Shown piece after piece: positions 44,989 through 54,470 of a stretch of DNA of 56,469 bases (within the stretch, counting starts at the first letter, position 1; every line of letters begins with the position of its first letter). A model generated the notes under the pieces. The model did not search any database, was not told the origin of the DNA, and worked only from the letters and a program-made list of their open reading frames with translations. The position numbers and the translations under genes are program-made. The DNA is from an uncultured Veillonellaceae bacterium (lineage in GTDB: Bacteria; Bacillota; Negativicutes; Selenomonadales; Selenomonadaceae), in contig CACZZN010000010.1 in NCBI GenBank assembly GCA_902785705.1, positions 1 through 56,469 on the forward strand, read 5' to 3'.

Positions 44989-45728
44989 CGCTTTCCTTCC
45001 TCATCTGCCATGCCTGCCAATGCTCTGAGCTTCGCCAATTCCGATTCCGTGAGCTCCCGATGACGGCCCCGTGCAAGCTCTCCCAGTTCCAGCCCCGCAA
45101 AGCGCACGCGCTCCAGCCGGCGCACATCGCAGCCCACGGCCGCAAACATGCGCCGCACCTGACGATTGCGCCCTTCATGGATTGTGACCTCCACTTGGGA
45201 AAATCTGCCTTTCTCCGGCAGCATACGCACCTTGGCGGGGGCAGTCATGCCATCCTCCAGCGGTACCCCCTCCCGGAGCATTTTCAGCTTATCCTCGGTC
45301 AGCGCGCCGTCCACCTCCGCAAGATAAGTCTTTTCCACCTCATATTTCGGATGCAGAAGGCCCTGCATCAGCGCGCCGTCATTCGTAATCAGCAGCAGGC
45401 CTTCCGTCTGATAGTCAAGCCTCCCCACCGGATAGACTCGCGCACGCACCTCCGGCAGCAAATCCAGCACGGTCTTTCTGCCGCGGTCGTCCTTGGCTGA
45501 AGACAAGCAGCCCTTGGGCTTATTGAGCAGGAAATATACCCTTCGCTCCTGCCTGCCAATGGGTCTTCCGTCCACGACAATCTCATGCAGCGCCGCATCC
45601 CATTTCGTTCCAAGCTCCGTGACCACCCTGCCGTCCACGGACACCCGTCCTGCCAGTATCATCTGCTCTGCAGCACGCCGTGAGGCAATGCCCGCGCCGC
45701 TGATGATTTTTTGCAGTCTCTCCTCCAT
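44985..45728 (-). CDS. rluB: rRNA pseudouridine synthase (RluB/RsuA type)
   Basis: 247 residues. The S4 RNA-binding domain comes first (IISGAGIASRRAAEQMI), then the catalytic domain with the active Asp in VGRLDYQTEGLLL and the motif GRNRQVRRMFAAVG. It makes pseudouridine in 23S rRNA by family; which uridine is not certain. It follows the carboxypeptidase gene by 11 bp. Confidence 0.9.
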   Translation of the reverse strand: MEERLQKIISGAGIASRRAAEQMILAGRVSVDGRVVTELGTKWDAALHEIVVDGRPIGRQERRVYFLLNKPKGCLSSAKDDRGRKTVLDLLPEVRARVYPVGRLDYQTEGLLLITNDGALMQGLLHPKYEVEKTYLAEVDGALTEDKLKMLREGVPLEDGMTAPAKVRMLPEKGRFSQVEVTIHEGRNRQVRRMFAAVGCDVRRLERVRFAGLELGELARGRHRELTESELAKLRALAGMADEEGKR

Positions 45729-45739
45729 GCTTCACCGCC

Positions 45740-46954
45740 TCATATGTGAAAAATTTCCCGCATCATGTTCCATACGACAAGGAAAAAGGATTTTTGCTCG
45801 ATGGATTCCACTGCTACCAGAGGAGTCGATGCAACTTGCCTGCCATCCAGCATCACACGCAGCGTTCCCTCTGTCTCCCCTTCCCTAATGGGCGCACGGA
45901 CATGCTCCGGCAAATCACAGACGATCTCATACGTCACGTCGCCCTCTTTGAATTCCGGTACGATGATATCTTCTGCCGCAGCCACTGGGAGGCTTTTCTT
46001 CCTGCCGGATTGGACAGGCAAAGTCCCTTCGATGGTTCCGCCGCTGACAATTTTTTTCGGCTCCACCATCTGAAACCCCTTTTCCAGAAGCGCGATGGAA
46101 TCATTCCACATATAGATGCTGTCCAGCACCACTGCGATCAGCTGGACGCCGTCCCGCTTTGCCGCAGATACCAGACATCTGCCCGCCGCGTCCGTATAGC
46201 CGGTCTTGACCCCATTCGCCCCTTCCACCAGCCAAAGAATCTGGTTCTCGTTGCGCAGGAAATGCGCGGGATCATGCACCCACGGAAAGATGCCTTCCTT
46301 CTTGCCAACAATGTCCTCAAAGCCCGGCAGCCTGTAGCCATGCACTGCGATTCTTGCGAGATCATGCGCTGTCGTATAGTGCTGCTCATCCGGCAAGCCG
46401 TGGGGATTCCGGAAATTCGTATCCTTTGCGCCCAGTTCATGCGCTCTTTGCGTCATGTGACGCGCAAATGCGCCCACGCTTCCATCCAGATGCTCCGCGA
46501 TCGCAATGGTCGCGTCATTGCCGGAGACCATCATCATGCCGTAGAGCAAGTCTTCCAAGCGAAGACGTTCTCCCTCCTCCAGCCAGAGTGTCGAGCCCTC
46601 CGTTCCCTCCGCATGACGGCTGACGGTCACGATATCGTCCATCCGGCCTCTTTCCAGTGCCAGAATCAGGGTCATCATCTTGGTCGTACTGGCAGGGAAC
46701 ATGCGTTCATCTTTATTTCTCGCATACAGCACATGCCCCGTCGAAGCCTCGATCAAAATGGCAGAACGGGCCGTGAGCTCCGGCATCTTGTCATCCTGCG
46801 CTATCATTCGCATGCGCTGCGACATCTCATCCTGCGGTTCGTCTGCGGAAGGCTCCGTTTCTTCTGCCTGCGCGGTTCCAAAAACGATCAGCAGGAGACT
46901 TACCAACAAGGCGATCCCCAGATTTCCGGTTTTCCGCTTCATCCTGTTTTCCAT
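45740..46954 (-). CDS. D-alanyl-D-alanine carboxypeptidase (penicillin-binding protein 5/6 type)
   Basis: 404 residues. A signal peptide is followed by AEETEPS. The active-site motifs are ASTTKMM (Ser nucleophile, Lys base), SGN in VSGNDAT, and KTG in VKTGYTDAAG. A PBP5-associated beta domain comes after (about 285-380), and a hydrophobic C-terminal helix could anchor it. It trims peptidoglycan stem peptides in the periplasm. ATG at 46954 lies four bases after GGAGG, a short but workable gap; a start at 46942 is possible. Confidence 0.93.
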   Translation of the reverse strand: MENRMKRKTGNLGIALLVSLLLIVFGTAQAEETEPSADEPQDEMSQRMRMIAQDDKMPELTARSAILIEASTGHVLYARNKDERMFPASTTKMMTLILALERGRMDDIVTVSRHAEGTEGSTLWLEEGERLRLEDLLYGMMMVSGNDATIAIAEHLDGSVGAFARHMTQRAHELGAKDTNFRNPHGLPDEQHYTTAHDLARIAVHGYRLPGFEDIVGKKEGIFPWVHDPAHFLRNENQILWLVEGANGVKTGYTDAAGRCLVSAAKRDGVQLIAVVLDSIYMWNDSIALLEKGFQMVEPKKIVSGGTIEGTLPVQSGRKKSLPVAAAEDIIVPEFKEGDVTYEIVCDLPEHVRAPIREGETEGTLRVMLDGRQVASTPLVAVESIEQKSFFLVVWNMMREIFHI

Positions 46955-46985
46955 ATATCCTCCATAGGGAAATGATGTCAGTGCC

Positions 46986-49900
46986 CTATCTGCGGCGCAC
47001 GTTTGTCTCGCCCAGCACATTGGCCAGAGCCTGTCTCGTCGCCATATCGTCCTTCAACCAGAAACGGTCTGCAGTCTTCTGCCATCGTCCCTTGCTGCGC
47101 AGGAACACAGCATGCGTGCCATGATGCGCCGCAAAGATCTCCCGCAAGGCCTCATAGGTTTCCGGTTTTTCCGCCTCCTCGGAAATGGTCAGATAGTAAT
47201 CCGGTTCGTAGGCATCCATATGCCAGAACATATCCGCCAACAGCTTCGGCTCTTCATCTGCCGTATCCAGGCGCCCCTGCGCGACCACAGGCGTATCGGG
47301 AACCAACAGATTCACATGTTGGTAGAAGGTTCGCGGAAATACCGTGACCTCCATCCGATCCGTATAATCCTCCAGAACAAGAAAGCACATGGTATCGCCC
47401 TTCTTGGTTGTGATGCGCTTTGCCTCCACAATCATGCCTGCGACGCGGGCCATCTGCCTGTCTTTGACTTGGCCATGCAGCAGATCCCGGAGCGCTGTCA
47501 GCCCCTCCATGCGCTCTCTGTAGGCATCCAACGGATGCCCCGTGATATAGAAGCCCGTCATTTCCTTTTCCCATGCCAGAAGCTCCTTCTTCGGAACTTC
47601 CGGTATATCCGGCAGCTGCAGCCCGGCTGTTTCCGTCATGACGTCCTCCGAAAACAGCCCGATCTGCCCGCTTGCCTTATCCTTCTGGTATCGAGCCCCG
47701 TTTGCGGCTGCCCGGTCCATGATGGCAAGGAGCTGCGAGCGCTTCCCCCCCATTGCATCGAACGCGCCGCATTTGATCAGATTCTCGATGGCACGTTTGC
47801 TGAAAAGTCTTGTATCCACACGCCGGCAAAAATCCTCCAACGATTGGAACGCCCCGCCTGCCTCGCGGCAAGCCGTCATGCTCTCGATGGCCTGTTCTCC
47901 GATATTCTTGACAGCAGCCAGCCCAAAGCGGATATCATCGCCATCCACGCTGAAATCCGCATAGCCGATATTGATGTCCGGCGGCAGGATTTTCAGCCCC
48001 ATGCGCTTGCACTGCTCGATATACTGCGTCACCTTGTCTGCATCGTTCACGCTGCTCAGCATGGCCGCCATGAACTCTGCAGGGTAATGCGCCTTGAGCC
48101 ATGCCGTCTGCCATGCGACATAGGCATAGGCTGCGCTGTGGGATTTGTTGAAGCCGTAATCCGCAAAATGCGTGAGCAAATCGAAAATCGTATTTGCCAG
48201 CTGCCCGTCGATCCCGTTTTTCTCGCAGCCTTGAAGAAAGTTCTCCTTTTGCGCCATCAGGATCTCAGCCTTCTTCTTTCCCATGGCGCGCCGCAGGAGA
48301 TCGGCCTGTCCCAGGGTAAAGCCTGCAAGCACCTGCACGATCTGCATGACCTGCTCCTGATAGAGCACCACGCCAAAGGTTTCCTTCAAGATTGGCTCCA
48401 GCAGCGGGTGCAGATAGGTCACTTCCTTTTTCCCGTGACGCCCGGCGATAAAGTCATCTACCATACCGCTGCCCAATGGGCCGGGACGATAGAGCGCCAC
48501 CGTGGGAATGAGATCCGCAAAGCCCTCCGGCTGCAGATCCTTGACGAGTGTTGTCATGCCGCCGGACTCCATTTGGAATACGGCACCGGTCTTGCCCTCG
48601 CAAAGCATTTTCGATGTGAGCTCATCCACCAGCGGTATGCTGCCGATATCCACTTCGATGCCGCGATTCTGCTTGATATTCTTCACCGCATCCGCAATGA
48701 CGGTCAGGGTACGAAGCCCCAAAAAGTCCATCTTGAGCAGACCAAGTTCCTCTACATGGTCTTTGTCATACTGCGTGACCAGCGTTCCATCCGACATTTG
48801 CACCGGTACGTAGTCCAGCAGCGGGTACTTCGCGATCACGACCCCCGCGGCATGGGTGGAAGAATGACGCGGCAGCCCTTCCACCTTCCGCGCCATATCG
48901 ATCAGGCGGCGCGTTTCCATATTTTCCTGATAGGCGCTGCGGAACTCCACCGATTCCTTGAGTGCCTTATCAATGGTGATTTTCAGCTCATTCGGCACCA
49001 GCTTCGCGATGCGGGAAACCTCCGCATAGGGCATGTTCAGCACCCGCCCGACATCCCGAATGGCACCCTTTGCCGCCATGGTTCCAAAGGTCACGATCTG
49101 CGCCACATGGTCATCCCCATAGCGGCGCTTCACATATTCAATAACTTCCTCACGCCGGATATAGCAAAAATCCACATCGATATCCGGCATGGAAACGCGC
49201 TCCGGATTCAGGAAGCGCTCAAACAGCAAATCATAAGCCAATGGATCCAGATCCGTGATCTCCAGCAAATAGGACACGATGCTGCCCGCCGCAGATCCCC
49301 GGCCCGGACCTACCACGATGCCATGATTCCTTGCATAGCGAATAAAGTCCCAGACAATGAGGAAATAGCTGTCATATCCCATGCGCTTGATGATCCCAAG
49401 CTCATAGTCCAGCCGTTCACGGATCGTATCCGTGATTTCCGCATAGCGCTTCGGCAGACGTTCCTCGCAGAGAGCGCGGAGATAGGATGTATCATCCGCG
49501 TATTCCTCCGGAATCGGATAATAGGGCAGCTGCAGATGCCCGAACTCAAATTCCACATTGCACCGCTCTGCAATCTTCACCGTATTGGAATAGGCTTCTT
49601 CCAGCCCCGGAAACAGCTCGCGCATTTCCTGCGGTGACTTCAGATAGTAATCATCATTGTTGAAGCGCATACGATCTGTGTCGTCGAGGGTCTTGCCCGT
49701 CTGCAGGCACAGCAGGACATCGTGGAAATCGCTGTCCTCGCGGTAGGTATAGTGCGAATCATTGGTCGCCACGATCCCAAGGCCGTATTTTTCCGCCAGC
49801 TTCAAAAGCCCCGCATTTGCCTTCCGTTCCTCCGGCAGCTGATGGTTCTGTATCTCGATGAAAAAATTTTCCCTGCCGAAAATATCGATATATTCCTGCA

Positions 49901-50393
49901 CCAGTGCATCCGCATGCTCCGGATTGTCCTGAATCAGCGCCTTCGGGATTTCGCCGGATACGCAGGCGCTCAGGCAGATCAGCCCCTCATGGTATTTTCG
50001 GAGCAATTCCTTGTCCACACGCGGCTTATAGTACATGCCTTCGATGTTCGCGAAGGAGACCAGCTTGACCAGATTCCGATAGCCCTGCTGATTTTCCGCC
50101 AAAAGAATCAGATGATAGTAGCGGATGCCATTCACTTCCGCCCGTTCCTGCCGTGCCCCCGGCGCAAGATAGACCTCACAGCCGATGATGGGCTTGATGC
50201 CTTCCTTTTTCGCGGCTTGATAGAAATCCAGCACCCCGTACATGGAGCCGTGATCCGTGATGGCAATGGCATCCATCCCAAGCTCCTTCGTGCGCTTCAT
50301 AAGCTCCGGCACACGGCTCGCGCCATCCAGCAGGCTGTATTCCGTATGAACATGAAGATGGACGAAATCCCCCGAGAGTGTTGTCCCTGCCAT
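46986..50393 (-). CDS. dnaE: DNA polymerase III alpha subunit
   Basis: About 1135 residues. The PHP domain is N-terminal (HVHTEYSLLDGASR). The polymerase catalytic Asp pair is in PDIDVDF at 403-408. Helix-hairpin-helix and a C-terminal OB fold (VAGMIVEAKRITTKKGDT, MCFLVLED) complete the DnaE1-type layout. The ATG at 50393 has GGGAGGTG upstream and fits the family. It precedes the carboxypeptidase gene by 31 bp. Confidence 0.97.
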   Translation of the reverse strand: MAGTTLSGDFVHLHVHTEYSLLDGASRVPELMKRTKELGMDAIAITDHGSMYGVLDFYQAAKKEGIKPIIGCEVYLAPGARQERAEVNGIRYYHLILLAENQQGYRNLVKLVSFANIEGMYYKPRVDKELLRKYHEGLICLSACVSGEIPKALIQDNPEHADALVQEYIDIFGRENFFIEIQNHQLPEERKANAGLLKLAEKYGLGIVATNDSHYTYREDSDFHDVLLCLQTGKTLDDTDRMRFNNDDYYLKSPQEMRELFPGLEEAYSNTVKIAERCNVEFEFGHLQLPYYPIPEEYADDTSYLRALCEERLPKRYAEITDTIRERLDYELGIIKRMGYDSYFLIVWDFIRYARNHGIVVGPGRGSAAGSIVSYLLEITDLDPLAYDLLFERFLNPERVSMPDIDVDFCYIRREEVIEYVKRRYGDDHVAQIVTFGTMAAKGAIRDVGRVLNMPYAEVSRIAKLVPNELKITIDKALKESVEFRSAYQENMETRRLIDMARKVEGLPRHSSTHAAGVVIAKYPLLDYVPVQMSDGTLVTQYDKDHVEELGLLKMDFLGLRTLTVIADAVKNIKQNRGIEVDIGSIPLVDELTSKMLCEGKTGAVFQMESGGMTTLVKDLQPEGFADLIPTVALYRPGPLGSGMVDDFIAGRHGKKEVTYLHPLLEPILKETFGVVLYQEQVMQIVQVLAGFTLGQADLLRRAMGKKKAEILMAQKENFLQGCEKNGIDGQLANTIFDLLTHFADYGFNKSHSAAYAYVAWQTAWLKAHYPAEFMAAMLSSVNDADKVTQYIEQCKRMGLKILPPDINIGYADFSVDGDDIRFGLAAVKNIGEQAIESMTACREAGGAFQSLEDFCRRVDTRLFSKRAIENLIKCGAFDAMGGKRSQLLAIMDRAAANGARYQKDKASGQIGLFSEDVMTETAGLQLPDIPEVPKKELLAWEKEMTGFYITGHPLDAYRERMEGLTALRDLLHGQVKDRQMARVAGMIVEAKRITTKKGDTMCFLVLEDYTDRMEVTVFPRTFYQHVNLLVPDTPVVAQGRLDTADEEPKLLADMFWHMDAYEPDYYLTISEEAEKPETYEALREIFAAHHGTHAVFLRSKGRWQKTADRFWLKDDMATRQALANVLGETNVRRR

Positions 50394-50424
50394 ACCATCA
50401 CCTCCCAACAACCGACCCAAGAAA

Positions 50425-50453
50425 ATTATAACGCATTTGCCCAAATATTGAAA
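50425..50453 (-). promoter_or_regulatory. Sigma-A type promoter of dnaE
   Basis: TATAAT (50425-50430) with a weak -35 TTTCAA 17 nt upstream (50448-50453), about 35 bp before the dnaE start on the minus strand. Confidence 0.6.
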
Positions 50454-50473
50454 CCCTTGGTTCCTGTTCCTCT

Positions 50474-51988
50474 CTAAACCTCATCCCAGACAGGAACCCG
50501 TTCGCCTAAAACTTCAGAATCAAACTTCCCCTCCCGGCTCTCGAAATGTTCAAATGCTTTTTGCACCCTGCTGTACCCTATATACAACAGGGGCAGGTTG
50601 CAGCAGACCATCACGATATTGGCAAAGTCGCTGAGATTCCATAGAGCGCTTAAATCAAAGCCGGCAATGTTGGTGATCATGCCAAAGGCCAGCACAGAAA
50701 GATTCACCAGCCTGACTGCCGCAATAAATACTTTGTTGTCAGAAACCTGTCTGGCGCATATCTCCGAAAAGGACAAGAAGCCCAGCAAACAGGTAAAGGC
50801 AAATATCCCGAAACAAACGCTGATTACCAGGGCGGCTAAGCCAAAACCGGCGCCACTGCCAAGCATCTGCTCGCAGGAAGCCAGAAATTTCTCCAAGCGT
50901 CCCATTTCAAACCAGGCTGCTGAACCATCTTTCAGCCACGCCTGCCCCATAATCAGAACAAATCCCGTCAAAGTGCATATCACCATGGTGTCCAAAAACA
51001 CGCCGATGGCCTGAATGATGCCCTGGTCGCAAGGATGCTTGGCATGGGATACGGCTGCCGGCATGGAAAGTGTTCCCTGCCCTGCCTCATTGCTCATCAG
51101 GCCTCGCTTGATTCCTTGGGAAAGAGCTATGCCCAGAGCCCCGCCAAAAACCGGTTCCGGCCGAAAAGCCTCCGTCACGACAACATAAAAGAACCATGGC
51201 AAAAGGTCAAGGTTCATAGCCACCATCACCAGCACAGCAGAAACATATACCACTGCCATCACCGGCACCAAGATGTCGGTGATGCGAGCAATACGCCTGA
51301 GGCCGCCAAAGACAGAGAACGCAGTAATGCCCATCAACAGCAGAAAAAATCCCCATACCGGCAAGCTGTCCGCCGCAATCCGGGTGTCCGTCATATCCTG
51401 CGTTACCGCCACCATAGCCGAAAGGGTATTGAACCCCTGGGCCGGAATACAAAGCAGGGCATATATGATATAGAGAATGCCCAAGGCAACGCCTACCATA
51501 GCTGTGCCCCCAAGGAGCTTTCTGCCATAGCAGGGCAGCCCGCCCACGTACTCATCCCCGCGTTTATCCTTGTAGATCTGCGAGAGGGTCGATTCCACAA
51601 AGGCAGTTGCCATGCCAAAGAAAGCGGACAGCCACATCCAGAACAATGCGCCGGGGCCGCCGGTTGAAACCGCGCCTGTCACTCCCAAAATATTCCCCGG
51701 GCCTACACGCATAGCCGTAGACAAGAGAAACGATGCCAGCGGGCTAATCCCCTGCTTCTCCGCATGACTGTCCATCAGGACACGCAGGCCATACCGAAAA
51801 TATCGGATTTGCACAAACCGCAGGCTGCAGGTGAAATATACGCCTGTCCCCACCAACAGAATAATTGCCAGCGGCAGCTCTCCGATGATTGGCAGATTGG
51901 CATACCATTCCACATCGGTGGGAAAGCCCCATACCCAGTCTGCCAAATTTTGGAACACAGCGCAAATGCTGCGTATCAAATCATACAT
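50474..51988 (-). CDS. Sodium:alanine/glycine symporter (AgcS family)
   Basis: 504 residues with about ten or eleven membrane helices. The AGCS signature is seen in VGPGNILGVTGAVSTGGPGA, and GLMSNEAGQGTLSMPAAVSH is another conserved part. It should import alanine or glycine with sodium. The ATG follows AGGGGAA. It lies between the truncated helicase gene and dnaE, with family A copy 3 in its upstream gap. Confidence 0.92.
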   Translation of the reverse strand: MYDLIRSICAVFQNLADWVWGFPTDVEWYANLPIIGELPLAIILLVGTGVYFTCSLRFVQIRYFRYGLRVLMDSHAEKQGISPLASFLLSTAMRVGPGNILGVTGAVSTGGPGALFWMWLSAFFGMATAFVESTLSQIYKDKRGDEYVGGLPCYGRKLLGGTAMVGVALGILYIIYALLCIPAQGFNTLSAMVAVTQDMTDTRIAADSLPVWGFFLLLMGITAFSVFGGLRRIARITDILVPVMAVVYVSAVLVMVAMNLDLLPWFFYVVVTEAFRPEPVFGGALGIALSQGIKRGLMSNEAGQGTLSMPAAVSHAKHPCDQGIIQAIGVFLDTMVICTLTGFVLIMGQAWLKDGSAAWFEMGRLEKFLASCEQMLGSGAGFGLAALVISVCFGIFAFTCLLGFLSFSEICARQVSDNKVFIAAVRLVNLSVLAFGMITNIAGFDLSALWNLSDFANIVMVCCNLPLLYIGYSRVQKAFEHFESREGKFDSEVLGERVPVWDEV

Positions 51989-52020
51989 ATCGATTCCCCT
52001 CTGATGATTCTTAGAACCTG

Positions 52021-52158
52021 TTTAAGGAACCACTGATTAAATGAGCTTTTGTCATTGGTGAAGGATTTTTCTGTCAGGCAAGAAAGATGCCGTGAAGTCG
52101 TAGCAGAGCTACGTCGAACGGCATCTGACGCAGCATGACAGGAAAAGACTCGGCAAGG
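52021..52158. repeat. Family A MITE-like element, copy 3 (3' end of the helicase gene)
   Basis: It starts TTTAAGGAACCACTGATTAA and shares GTGAAGTCGTAGCAGAGCTA through GACTCGGCAAGG with the inverse of copy 1. It has about 45 extra bp near the left and lacks the right terminal repeat: after CGGCAAGG the sequence is unrelated helicase coding DNA. Confidence 0.85.
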
Positions 52159-54265
52159 TGAGGTAAGCGCCTTTGTCCCCGTTGATATCCAAGATTTCCC
52201 CTTTTCCCATGATACGATGCAGAACCCTGTCCCCCTTGGCAAAAGCCGCTTTTTGCCCTGCCTGCCCATGCTCCATGTGCCTGTCCATCCCCCGAATGTA
52301 GCGCCAGGCATCTTTTTGGACGCTTTCTGCGACCGGCTTTGCATATTCCAGCAGCTGAGCATCGATCTCCAGCAGAAATCTGGACGGATACCTGAACGTT
52401 GCATCGAAGTTCACACCGAAGGCCGCCGATAGGTACAGCCTTTTCTGCGCCCGTGTCACAGCCACGAAGGCCAGCCGCCGTTCTTCTTCCATGGCCTGTT
52501 CCGTTCTTGTTTTCCTCGATGGGAAAACCCCTTCATTCAGGCCGCACAGGAACACATAGGGAAATTCCAGCCCCTTGGCCGCATGAACCGTCATGAGCTT
52601 CACCTTATCCCCCGGTTCAGCCGTATCGCTGTTGGTGAAGAGCGCCACTCTGGCCAGATAGTGCTCCAGCATGGCTTCTTCCCCACAAGAGGTTTCATAC
52701 TCATAAATGGCCTGCTTCAGCTCCGCCAGATTATCCAGCCGTTCCTGACTGCCTTCCGTACGCAGCATTTCCTCATAACCGCTGGCATCCAGCAGTGCGG
52801 ACAATACTTCGGATACCGGCCTGCCGCTGTAGCTTGCGGAAAACTCCTCGATCAGATCGACAAACTTTCCTGCCTTGGTGCCTTTCATCAGTTCATGGTC
52901 GAGATTTGTCTTTAGCGCATCGTAAAGACTGCACTGATTTTGTTCGGCATATTCCTGCAAGAATGCCATGCGCCGCTCGCCCAGATTACGCTTCGGGACA
53001 TTTGCAATCCTCCGGAAAGATAAGTCGTCCCGATAGGCAATCATCCTGAGATACGACAGCGCATCCTTGATTTCTTTCCGGTCAAAGAAATGTACGCCGC
53101 TATACAGTGCATAGGGAACTTCTTCCTTCATAAAGACTTCTTCCAGGGAGCGCGTCAGATAGTGGGCGCGGTACAGCACGGCCATGTCCCGATACGGCAC
53201 ATCTTTTTCATGCAGCTTTTCTATCTCCTGCGCAATCCATTTTGCTTCCATCTCCGGTGAATCATTGCTGGAACAAAGCACCGACGCTCCTGCCGGAATG
53301 GTCGGTATAAGCTTTTTGTCAATACGGCAGCGGTTATGGGCAATGAGGTCATTGGCTGCAGCCAGAATCTCCGGCGTGGAGCGATAGTTCTCCATCATGT
53401 AGATGATCCTGCATGGCCTGAACTCTTGGTCAAAGTTCTGTATGAAGCGGATATTGGCGCCGCGCCAGGTATAAATGGTCTGGTCGGGATCACCCACGAC
53501 AAAAAGATTCTGATGATAGCCGCACAGTATCTTCATCAGGCGGTACTGCAGCTCATCAATATCCTGAAACTCATCGATCATGATGTATTCCAACCGCTTC
53601 TGCCACTTCAAACGCAGGTCTTCCTTCTGCTCGAAGATGTACAGCGTAAACTTGATGAGGTCATTATAGTCAAGGCCAAAGCATTTCTTCTCCTGATAAA
53701 GATATCCATAGAAGATGATATCCTTGGGCTCTGTCGCCCTTTCATATTTCTCTTGGATGGCTTCCTGCGACATGGCAATCATATCCCGGTAGTACTCCGG
53801 CTCGGTAAATATCTTCCGGATCTCAATCATGTCCCGTGCTTTGGCAAAGGTCATATCGCGCAGGGAAAGCTTTCTTTCCTCGTAGATCATTTTCAGCATG
53901 GCATCTATGTCGCTGTTATCCAACACCAAAAAACTTTTCGGGTACTGCACCGCATAGCTGTCTTCCTGCAGTACCGACACACAAAAGCCATGGAAGGTGT
54001 TGATATATCCTGTGTCGTTGTCACCGGTAAGGAGATGAATCCTCTTGCGCATTTCCGCAGCCGATTTATTGGTAAAAGTAACGCAGAGAATATTTCCCGG
54101 CATAATGCCGATTTCATCGACCAGATAGGCAAACCTACGGCTGAGCGCCCTTGTCTTGCCCGAGCCGGCTCCGGCCAGTACCCGTACATAACCTTCTGTT
54201 TCCGTTACGGCTTCCCGCTGCGCCTTGTTCAGACCGTCCAAAATCTCCAGTCCGTTTTCATCCAT
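52109..54265 (-). CDS. UvrD/PcrA-like SF1 helicase with element-derived C-terminus
   Basis: 718 residues. Walker A is AGAGSGKT at 31-38, motif II is IDEFQD near 235, motif III is GDPDQTIYTWRGA, and motifs V/VI are VKLMTVHAAKGLEF and AFVAVTRAQKRLYL. A Tudor-like tail begins (GDRVLHRIMGKGEILDI), but about 50 codons are cut short: the last 15-17 codons (TLPSLFLSCCVRCRST) and the stop are from the family A element. It is smaller than PcrA and lacks some 2B sequence. Probably an extra UvrD-like helicase rather than the essential one. Confidence 0.85.
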   Translation of the reverse strand: MDENGLEILDGLNKAQREAVTETEGYVRVLAGAGSGKTRALSRRFAYLVDEIGIMPGNILCVTFTNKSAAEMRKRIHLLTGDNDTGYINTFHGFCVSVLQEDSYAVQYPKSFLVLDNSDIDAMLKMIYEERKLSLRDMTFAKARDMIEIRKIFTEPEYYRDMIAMSQEAIQEKYERATEPKDIIFYGYLYQEKKCFGLDYNDLIKFTLYIFEQKEDLRLKWQKRLEYIMIDEFQDIDELQYRLMKILCGYHQNLFVVGDPDQTIYTWRGANIRFIQNFDQEFRPCRIIYMMENYRSTPEILAAANDLIAHNRCRIDKKLIPTIPAGASVLCSSNDSPEMEAKWIAQEIEKLHEKDVPYRDMAVLYRAHYLTRSLEEVFMKEEVPYALYSGVHFFDRKEIKDALSYLRMIAYRDDLSFRRIANVPKRNLGERRMAFLQEYAEQNQCSLYDALKTNLDHELMKGTKAGKFVDLIEEFSASYSGRPVSEVLSALLDASGYEEMLRTEGSQERLDNLAELKQAIYEYETSCGEEAMLEHYLARVALFTNSDTAEPGDKVKLMTVHAAKGLEFPYVFLCGLNEGVFPSRKTRTEQAMEEERRLAFVAVTRAQKRLYLSAAFGVNFDATFRYPSRFLLEIDAQLLEYAKPVAESVQKDAWRYIRGMDRHMEHGQAGQKAAFAKGDRVLHRIMGKGEILDINGDKGAYLTLPSLFLSCCVRCRST

Positions 54266-54306
54266 TTCCGGCGCCTCCCATCTTTTGATGCCTGTGATAA
54301 GTACTA

Positions 54307-54357
54307 ATACTTATCTTTGATAAAAATTTTAAATGAAGGATAAGGAATTTTTATCAA
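54307..54357. repeat. Family C AT-rich motif, copy 2, with inverted repeat
   Basis: TACTTATCTTTGATAAAAAT matches 42330-42349, and the inner part forms an inverted repeat (CTTTGATAAAAATT with AATTTTTATCAAAG). Two more hairpins follow before the terminator at 54431. Confidence 0.6.
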
Positions 54358-54393
54358 AGCCAGTCGTGCTTTCGCACGCCTGAAGTCTCATGC

Positions 54394-54425
54394 ACTCTCA
54401 GTAAGTAAAATTTCTAACTGAGAGT
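54394..54425. repeat. Inverted repeat between the helicase and RNase J genes
   Basis: ACTCTCAGT and ACTGAGAGT are separated by 14 bp. One of three consecutive stem-forming segments in 54307-54462. Confidence 0.5.
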
Positions 54426-54430
54426 AGTAT

Positions 54431-54462
54431 AAACGACCATCGTCTGAAGACGATGGTCGTTT
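54431..54462 (-). terminator. Terminator of the RNase J gene
   Basis: Perfect 14-bp stem AAACGACCATCGTC with GACGATGGTCGTTT, eight bases past the stop codon. The T tract on the minus strand is short (GTTTATA). Confidence 0.75.
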
Positions 54463-54470
54463 AGTCAGTG

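Noticed and set aside
47112..49637. Long antisense open frame (841 codons) inside dnaE
   Set aside because: dnaE is complete with all motifs on the other strand; the antisense frame follows from GC-rich codon bias.
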